Shown: one piece after another, positions 58,215 to 64,000 of the stretch | How the letters are laid out: each line of letters starts with the position of its first letter | Numbering within the stretch: the first letter of the stretch is position 1 | Source: Mytilus trossulus | Lineage: Eukaryota > Mollusca > Bivalvia > Mytilida > Mytilidae | Direction of reading: 5' to 3' | Length of the DNA stretch: 64,000 nucleotides | NCBI RefSeq assembly: GCF_036588685.1 | Contig: NC_086386.1 | Span: 77,312,682-77,376,681 of the forward strand | The notes under the pieces: generated by a model | Told to the model about the DNA's origin: nothing | The model's input: only the letters and a program-made list of their open reading frames with translations | Database searches by the model: none | Translations under genes and position numbers: made by a program

Positions 58215-58325
58215 CACTGTGATAAGTCCAAATAATTATGAGTCTTGCAAGGCTAATTTATTTAATATCTGTGATGAATCGAAGGCGTCACAGAAAAAAA
58301 ATTACAATAGCCTTGGAAGACATTG
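58215..58325. repeat. degenerate relative of the foldback element
   Basis: 'agtccaaataattatgagtc' with 'gcaaggcta' and the reversed 'tagccttggaaga' echo the arm ends of 57069-57846 in a much shorter palindrome. Confidence 0.55.
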
Positions 58326-58627
58326 AATTTAGAAAATCACTTGTTTAAGTAAGTCCCCTGACTCAATGACCTATTAGTTGCGAATTAACGATTACTTTTA
58401 TATGTTCTGTTTGTCTTCAAACAAGTCTTTAGACTAAGAATCACACCAATTTTCTGATAACATACACACATGAACAACTATCGATATCGGCTCGAAACTA
58501 GTGTAATGGCTCACTATAAAAGCTTACATACATGTACACCTTGTTTCCTAGCCTTGAACAAATACAGCTGATATTTAAAGACACTAAACAGTTATTGTCT
58601 ATGTACATGTATATGTACATAGATATA

Positions 58628-59040
58628 GGAAGATGTGGTGTGAGTGCCAATGAGACAACTCTCCATCCAAATAACAATTTAAAAATTAAACCATTATAGG
58701 TTAAAGTACGGCCTTCAACACGGAGCCTTGGCTCACACCGAACAACAAGCTATAAAGGGCCCCAAAATTACTAGTGTAAAACCATTCAAACGGGAAAACC
58801 AACGGTCTAATCTATATAAACAAAACGAGAAACGAGAAACACGTATATATTCCATAAACAAACGACAACTACTGTACATCAGATTCCTGACTTAGGACAG
58901 GTGCAAACATTTGCAGCGGGATTAAACGTTTTAATGGGCCCAAACCTTCTCCCTTTTTCTGAAACAATAGCATAACATCACAACATATAAAAACATACGA
59001 TAAAATATCAATTAGCAGACTTAACTCAATCAAAAAACGT
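58628..59040 (+). repeat. dispersed repeat, family A, copy close to consensus
   Basis: The blocks are 'agatgtggtgtgagtgccaa', 'tgagacaactctccatcc', 'gtacggccttcaacacggag', 'aagctataaagggccccaaa' and 'cagattcctgacttaggaca'. It is the best preserved member of family A here. Confidence 0.88.
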
Positions 59041-61531
59041 ATGATTACACAAAGAACGAATAAATTTGATCTGCGATATCTGAATACAAATGCACAGTTA
59101 ATTGAATATTAGAGACAAACAGTCATGACCAAAAGGCTATCAAATAAATTCAAACACACTGAGAAATATTTAACCAATCAATGTTCACTTTAGAAAAAAA
59201 CCGTTTTTTTATAATCTTGAAGTTTATACAAATGCTGTAAGAATAAGTGAAAAATTGAAGATATTACAAATAATCAAAGCTGGTATACAGCCAAGATCCA
59301 TATAAATAAAAAATGACAAAAAAGCATTATAAACAGTATCAACAGGTCGAATTAAACATATATACATTTATACTCTGGCAACAAAAACTGTACATGTACA
59401 TGATCATTGATATACATAACATTTGTCAATGTTTGTATTCTTCTGCATTGTTATCATCATGGTTATGTTCAGACTGTTCTTCATTGTTCTTTTAATGTAT
59501 TTTGATGGCATAATCTTCCCTGTAATGACACAAAAAGAATATATATATTCTGATATTGATATTTCCCACATAGTTTTAAAGATTTCAACTATTCAAAAGA
59601 AAAAGAATATATTGATAATTCTTGCATGGCTGTTTAAAGATTTCAGCTGTATAATCAAAGGCGATCATTTTTGTAATTTCCATAAAGCTTTTACAACATG
59701 TTTAAAAGCTTATTGATTTTGTGAATTCAAATGCAATATACATTGTATGTTAAAAGCATACATTAAAACTCAATTCTTTCTTATCATGCTTATAAGATTG
59801 ACCTTATGAAAGTGCACATACAAATGTATACATTGTACATGTCAATGCATGTACATGTACAATGTACATGCCACTACATGTATAAGACTTTGATTGATTT
59901 TGGAATATACAATGTAATACAAAAACATTGCAATTATTTCTGAATTTACAGTATGGTACAGAATGCCTTTATCGTCTATGTGCCTTCATCAGCGCCCTTC
60001 TGCCCTGACGTCTTTTTCCAAAATTCTCTTGTGCCGTTTTGGTGAAATTTTGTTTTATCGATTTCTGATCTACAAGTTAATTACATATGATACCTGTGTG
60101 ATTGCCCCCAGGTTAATCATGTCATTACAATCAATTACAATGATAAAGACTTCAAAGGTGTTAATAACTAAGTAATTTAATTAGGACAAATGTATCTTTT
60201 TGTCGTACTTTTGATGAATGTGTCAGGGAGTGTATTTAGCTTGGGTCGAGTGTATACACCTTATCGCTATTTAGTCCATTCCTGGAAAAACACATTCCAG
60301 CAGTCATTTACACAACTTCCTGTTTAGGTCACACTGGCCGAAAATGGAGGTCATCAGCAGTGAGCTGAGGGAGGAAAAATTTTGTAAAGTGATTATCAAG
60401 AAACTTTGATGTAAGTATGATCCACTTTTTTTCAAAATCAAAATTGAAGTAAAAAATATTTTGTTTGAAGTATTTACGGTAGTTTAAACAGGTCTCATTA
60501 AAAAGTATCATGCATGGTGAATTGTTTAAACAGGGTCCCAGATAGCTTCAACTGGATGAAAAAGTTGTGTAATTTTAGAACTTATCCGCAATGAAATAAA
60601 TAGTGATAAGGTGTATTTAGCGTGGGTCTGCATTTTCGATCTCCAAGTCACAATGGAGGAGTGTATAAATGAAGACTTTCATGACTTTAGAATTGAATTT
60701 AAGTCATCAAAATAAAACTATGCCGTTTACAGAAATGCATGTGGTGGAAATTGATTTTGGAGTTACTTCCCCTGTTTTAGCCTATTACAAATTTGTGCTC
60801 TAAAAATATTATCTAGTACCAAAATAAGGAATAAATTACCAATTGAATATATAATAACATAATAATGTTACCTTAAAGATATTAACTGTCTTTGAACATA
60901 TTGGAAAAATAATATTGCAATTTCTACTTGATAATTATACTATTTATTAGCAATCCATGTTCTAAACATTATCAAATTAGAATTGCACATAGTTTTCATA
61001 TTTTATTTCACCGACCGTGCAAGAACTGTACATGTATAGCCAGTCAAGGTCGTTAAATCTTCCATTAGTTTGTAGTCTTCATATATATATGGACCATAAT
61101 TTGCTATTGGGCTCCGTTTCCTATAACTATTGAAAAGTGATAAAATGTGAATTACTGTAAGAAAAGTTGTAACTACATCTAAAGATGCAATTATTTTTAT
61201 CAACATACAAGTGTATGCTACTCTTTGCTAGAAAAAAATTTCAAATATACGAATTTCAAAGATTCTACCACCGTATTTTTGTGTCGTTTCTCCGTCGCGT
61301 TACTTTTTGCTTCCTAAGAGCATAACGCTGACTGATTTATAGATAATCGTCACCGGCAAATTCGTAACTTTTGCTTTCAAATAACAAAGAACATCGACCA
61401 ATAAGAATAGTGAGAAGAAAAGGCCGAGAACTATAAGTATTTATGTAGCAGATGTAAGAACAGTGGTGTGATTTTTGTGTCCGATTTCGTAACGCAACTT
61501 TTAGATGATGTAATCTGCTTTGTTGTAATAG
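59041..61531. other. gene-free stretch left of the DIRS element
   Basis: No supported gene. It contains 'tacatgta'-rich simple sequence around 59820-59890. Short frames at 59423-59716 and 59963-60175 lack domains. Confidence 0.35.
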
Positions 61532-61788
61532 AATTGGAAAATTAAATGAGTGTTGGAACAATACGAAATTTGATTATAATTTTACAAAATCAATTCTGCT
61601 GCTGAGGTATCACATGAGATGACGTATTAGGTCAGGTGATGTCAGGTTTGAAAGATGCCGATGAATGTGTTAAGACAAGTAATCTGGGTGGGTCTTGGGT
61701 GGGCATGTGATACCTCAGCAGCAGAATTGATTTTGTAAAATTATAATCAAATTTCGTATTGTTCCAACACTCATTTAATTTTCCAATT
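61532..61788. repeat. perfect 85-bp inverted repeat at the DIRS 3' end
   Basis: The left arm 61532-61616 and right arm 61704-61788 are exact reverse complements by eye, separated by 87 bp. A further direct partial copy of the arm ('ttttacaaaatcaatgctgc') follows at 61786-61823. Given its place about 290 bp beyond the recombinase stop, I infer it to be the right terminal repeat edge paired with the internal complementary region found in DIRS-type elements. Confidence 0.75.
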
Positions 61789-62076
61789 TTACAAAATCAA
61801 TGCTGCTGAAGTATCCCATGAGATTTTAGAGAAACACATGAATTGGCAACACAGCCAGGTAAACATGAAAGCTCGGTACACCAACATGTTACGTGTCCAT
61901 GAAAATATCTGAAAGTCCTAAAAGAACAATTACCTATCTCAAAGACTATATACCACACAACTAAATTTTGTTTGATGATTCTAAATTAAACAGAAATCAT
62001 ATATGTTAACTATTTATCTAATAATAAAAGAAACACATTTACAACATGCAATCACATAGTAAAACAATAGATAAAT

Positions 62077-63198
62077 CTAATGATCATGACAAAAATAGTT
62101 ATCAAGAAGTACTTTACTCAAACCCTTATTTTTGTTATTGTTTACTACAGGTTTGTCATAAAACTTTCTAAAAGTTGATTCTTTTTTCCAACCAGCTGAT
62201 TTCATTATAACATCTAATGAAATCCCTGCTTTTTTAGCAGATGAAATTGCAGCTGACCTAACACTATGGGGCTTAAACAAGTTAATATCTAATCCTGCAA
62301 GTTTCATTGTTAATTTAATCCATCTACTTATAGTGTTTTTTGACACAGGTTTGTGTGGTTTCATAGTCATAATAAATAACTTAGTATATTGTCCCCTTAA
62401 TGATTTAGTTCTTTTAATGTACTCATTAAATGTATCCACAACACATAAAGATTTGTCTTTGTTGTATGCTGGCAAATGTATGTCTGATAAATGACTCCCT
62501 GGTTTCGAAGTTTTGATCAATTTTGTCACTTTTATAATTAGTTCATCATTATTAACAGTAATATCATTGATATCCATCAAATGTAAAGTTTGTGTTCTCT
62601 GAGCTGTTAATAAACTAAGTATCATGGTTAACTTTAACGTGAGGTTTTTCAAAGTCAACATATTTACAGGTGATAGAGTACATAAAAACTTCAACATCAC
62701 ATCAACGTCCCATGTCACTTCATATCTTGGTAAAGTTTGTCTTTTATTATATACACCTTTCATAAAACGACAAATTAAAGGATCATTCCCAATAGGATTG
62801 ACTTTCCCACAATCCAACACTGATGATAAAGCTGATCGAGCTGTATTAATAGCACTGTATCCAAGACCTTTTTGAAATAGTTCTGTCAGAAATTGTAAAA
62901 CTATAGAATTAGATGCTTTAAATGAATTAATTTGTCTTTTAACACAAAATTGCACCCATTTGTTGAGATAACTCCCATATTGCTTTTTTGTGGAATTTCT
63001 CCATGAGTCATATAAAATGTTTGTAGTGTCTGTTGGTAAGCCAAAACTGTTAAGTCTTGTCCTGATAAAGGAAACACTGCTAACTGCATTTTCTTTAACG
63101 GATGCTGCCTTGAAGGATCTGATGGATGAATCAACAGATTTTTCTTTGGTAGTATGTAAGATTGTCCGGCTATCAGATGAAGAATTTTTGCAAACCAT
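62077..63198 (-). CDS. DIRS-type tyrosine recombinase
   Basis: This 373-codon frame carries a tyrosine recombinase (YR) that would integrate a circular DNA intermediate of the retrotransposon. The N-terminal SAM-like core-binding part spans roughly residues 45-150 (WRNSTKKQYGSYLNKWVQFC) and the catalytic part about 160-350. Catalytic residues visible are R201 in AQRTQTLHLM, H311 and R314 in KPHSVRSAAI, W337 in SAGWKK and the nucleophile Y347 in FRKFYDKP. The R-H-R-W-Y set is complete and there is no internal stop. The frame overlaps the upstream RNase H frame by about 298 nt in another register, as is usual for DIRS elements. The first Met is used; translation may really begin upstream or by frameshift. 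It appears potentially functional. Confidence 0.92.
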   Translation of the reverse strand: MVCKNSSSDSRTILHTTKEKSVDSSIRSFKAASVKENAVSSVSFIRTRLNSFGLPTDTTNILYDSWRNSTKKQYGSYLNKWVQFCVKRQINSFKASNSIVLQFLTELFQKGLGYSAINTARSALSSVLDCGKVNPIGNDPLICRFMKGVYNKRQTLPRYEVTWDVDVMLKFLCTLSPVNMLTLKNLTLKLTMILSLLTAQRTQTLHLMDINDITVNNDELIIKVTKLIKTSKPGSHLSDIHLPAYNKDKSLCVVDTFNEYIKRTKSLRGQYTKLFIMTMKPHKPVSKNTISRWIKLTMKLAGLDINLFKPHSVRSAAISSAKKAGISLDVIMKSAGWKKESTFRKFYDKPVVNNNKNKGLSKVLLDNYFCHDH

Positions 63199-64000
63199 GG
63201 TTGAGTTGTGAACATTGGTGCTATCAATATCAATGTTGCCTTGTCTTCTTCCACTTTCTGGAGTACTCTTCCAATTATACTGAAAGGAGGAAAAGCATAG
63301 CCATTATACATATTCCAAGAAAAAGAAAATGCATCAATTGCACACGCATCTGGATCCGGAATATATGAAACATACTTGTTCAATTGACAATTAAGTCGTG
63401 ACGCAAAGAGGTCTATATTAATTGGACCAAATAGTTTTTGAATTTTCATGAAAATGTTTTCATTTAACTTCCACTCCATATCATCACTTAAATGTCTTGA
63501 AAGTTTGTCTGCCTCTACGTTAGTTTTCCCCGGCAAATGGCATGCACTTAACCAAATGCTTCTATTGATACACCAATTCCAAATATCTCTAGTTAACTCA
63601 TTCAACTCATCCTTCCTTCCTCCCATATTATTTATATACTGAACCGCTACTGTATTATCCAAATATATTTTTATATGAATATTGTTTTTTGTAGCACAGA
63701 AACTTTTAAGAGTTAAAAAGGCTGCAAGAAGCTCTAACACATTTATATGTTTATCTTGTTCATGGTAAGACCAATGTCCCCCTGTTTTGGCCATAGCTAA
63801 TTTAGGATGTTTAATCAGTCCTCCCCATCCTGTTTTTGAGCTATCAGATTGAAGAATCATACTAGGTTCTATTGTTAAAATAGGTTTGCTAGACTTCTCA
63901 ATATTATTTATCCACCAAATTAAATGTTTGTGTATTTCACAATCCAAATACATTATCGCATCGTAATTTCCTCTATTAATCTTTAATGCTTTGTCTTTCT
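62901..64000 (-). CDS. DIRS-type RT/RNase H polyprotein, C-terminal part (runs off window)
   Basis: The frame is open to the window end, reading KALKINRGNYDAI before the Met at 63953, so the start is outside. Numbered from that Met, RNase H follows with acidic residues in LQSDSSKTGWGG (about 35-45), the E in NVLELLAAF (about 72), D in KIYLDNTVAV (about 98) and D in TNVEADKLSR (about 148). After it comes a region with INIDLFASRLN, PDPDACAIDAFSFSW and APMFTTQPWF, seen in YR retrotransposon proteins in the position of the methyltransferase-like domain; I do not see an unambiguous DPPY motif. The C-terminus QLAVFPLSGQDLTVLAYQQ and following residues overlap the recombinase frame. No stops are seen. 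The reverse transcriptase proper must lie beyond 64000. Confidence 0.9.
   Translation of the reverse strand, partial: KDKALKINRGNYDAIMYLDCEIHKHLIWWINNIEKSSKPILTIEPSMILQSDSSKTGWGGLIKHPKLAMAKTGGHWSYHEQDKHINVLELLAAFLTLKSFCATKNNIHIKIYLDNTVAVQYINNMGGRKDELNELTRDIWNWCINRSIWLSACHLPGKTNVEADKLSRHLSDDMEWKLNENIFMKIQKLFGPINIDLFASRLNCQLNKYVSYIPDPDACAIDAFSFSWNMYNGYAFPPFSIIGRVLQKVEEDKATLILIAPMFTTQPWFAKILHLIAGQSYILPKKNLLIHPSDPSRQHPLKKMQLAVFPLSGQDLTVLAYQQTLQTFYMTHGEIPQKSNMGVISTNGCNFVLKDKLIHLKHLIL

Noticed and set aside
59963-60175. 70-codon + frame after an AG acceptor-like site
   Set aside because: No domain on either strand; the reverse reading gives a short basic peptide that I could not link to a family.
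62624-63642. Plus-strand frames over the DIRS genes
   Set aside because: They are antisense shadows of the RNase H and recombinase frames, which have clear catalytic motifs.

Overview
The window looks like a piece of nuclear genome from a marine mussel (Mytilidae, most likely Mytilus). It is very AT-rich and intron-like, with little open coding sequence. It is packed with dispersed repeats that I recognise from Mytilus sequence: the 'tgccaatgagacaactctcc' family, the 'gaactccgaggaaaattc' family, the 'ggcaacagtagtatac' family and a hammerhead-bearing family. The species call rests on recognising these repeats and was not checked by any search.

Host genes. (1) A single C-type lectin exon lies on the + strand at 4618-4757. 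(2) A minus-strand gene has a signal-peptide exon (42603-42654), two exons of a uromodulin-type D8C domain (41548-41742 and 39802-39981) and a small Cys/Pro/Gly exon (38888-38959), all joined in phase 1. (3) Further along the same strand are two copies of a four-exon, 540-nt (180-codon) cassette at 32044-28232 and 19736-15802. Its splice phases (1-1-0-2-1) fit the D8C exons and would let the two cassettes join in frame. An orphan copy of the first cassette exon, carrying an in-frame TGA, sits at 36106-36147. I infer one secreted, repeat-extended protein or a small tandem family. (4) A plausible first exon with a signal peptide lies on the + strand at 56424-56544.

Duplication. Roughly 12.3-22.9 kb and 25.15-34.05 kb are tandem paralogous segments at an offset of about 12.4-12.9 kb. 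The exons are better conserved than the introns. Some mobile elements are present in only one copy, including a 1080-bp inverted-repeat element at 20371-21450, for which the other copy keeps an approximate empty site.

Mobile DNA. The right edge (62077 to the window end, minus strand) holds the 3' part of a DIRS-type tyrosine-recombinase retrotransposon: RNase H, a downstream domain and an overlapping recombinase frame, followed by a perfect 85-bp inverted repeat. There are two decayed Penelope-like elements (722-3093 + and 46416-49035 -) and several solo copies of their 3' tail. There are LINE remnants at 45812, 50650 and 54915-55512, a tRNA-derived SINE at 49385-49648, and several non-autonomous inverted-repeat elements, one with TTAA flanks (38216-38787).

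The most interesting RNA signal is a family of type I hammerhead ribozymes. Three tandem units at 51823-52797 (minus strand, cleavage sites 368 and 321 nt apart) have the architecture of a metazoan retrozyme. The unit at 52550-52593 has every core nucleotide and all three helices intact. At least seven decayed or partial relatives lie elsewhere in the window on both strands. No tRNA, rRNA or CRISPR array was seen.
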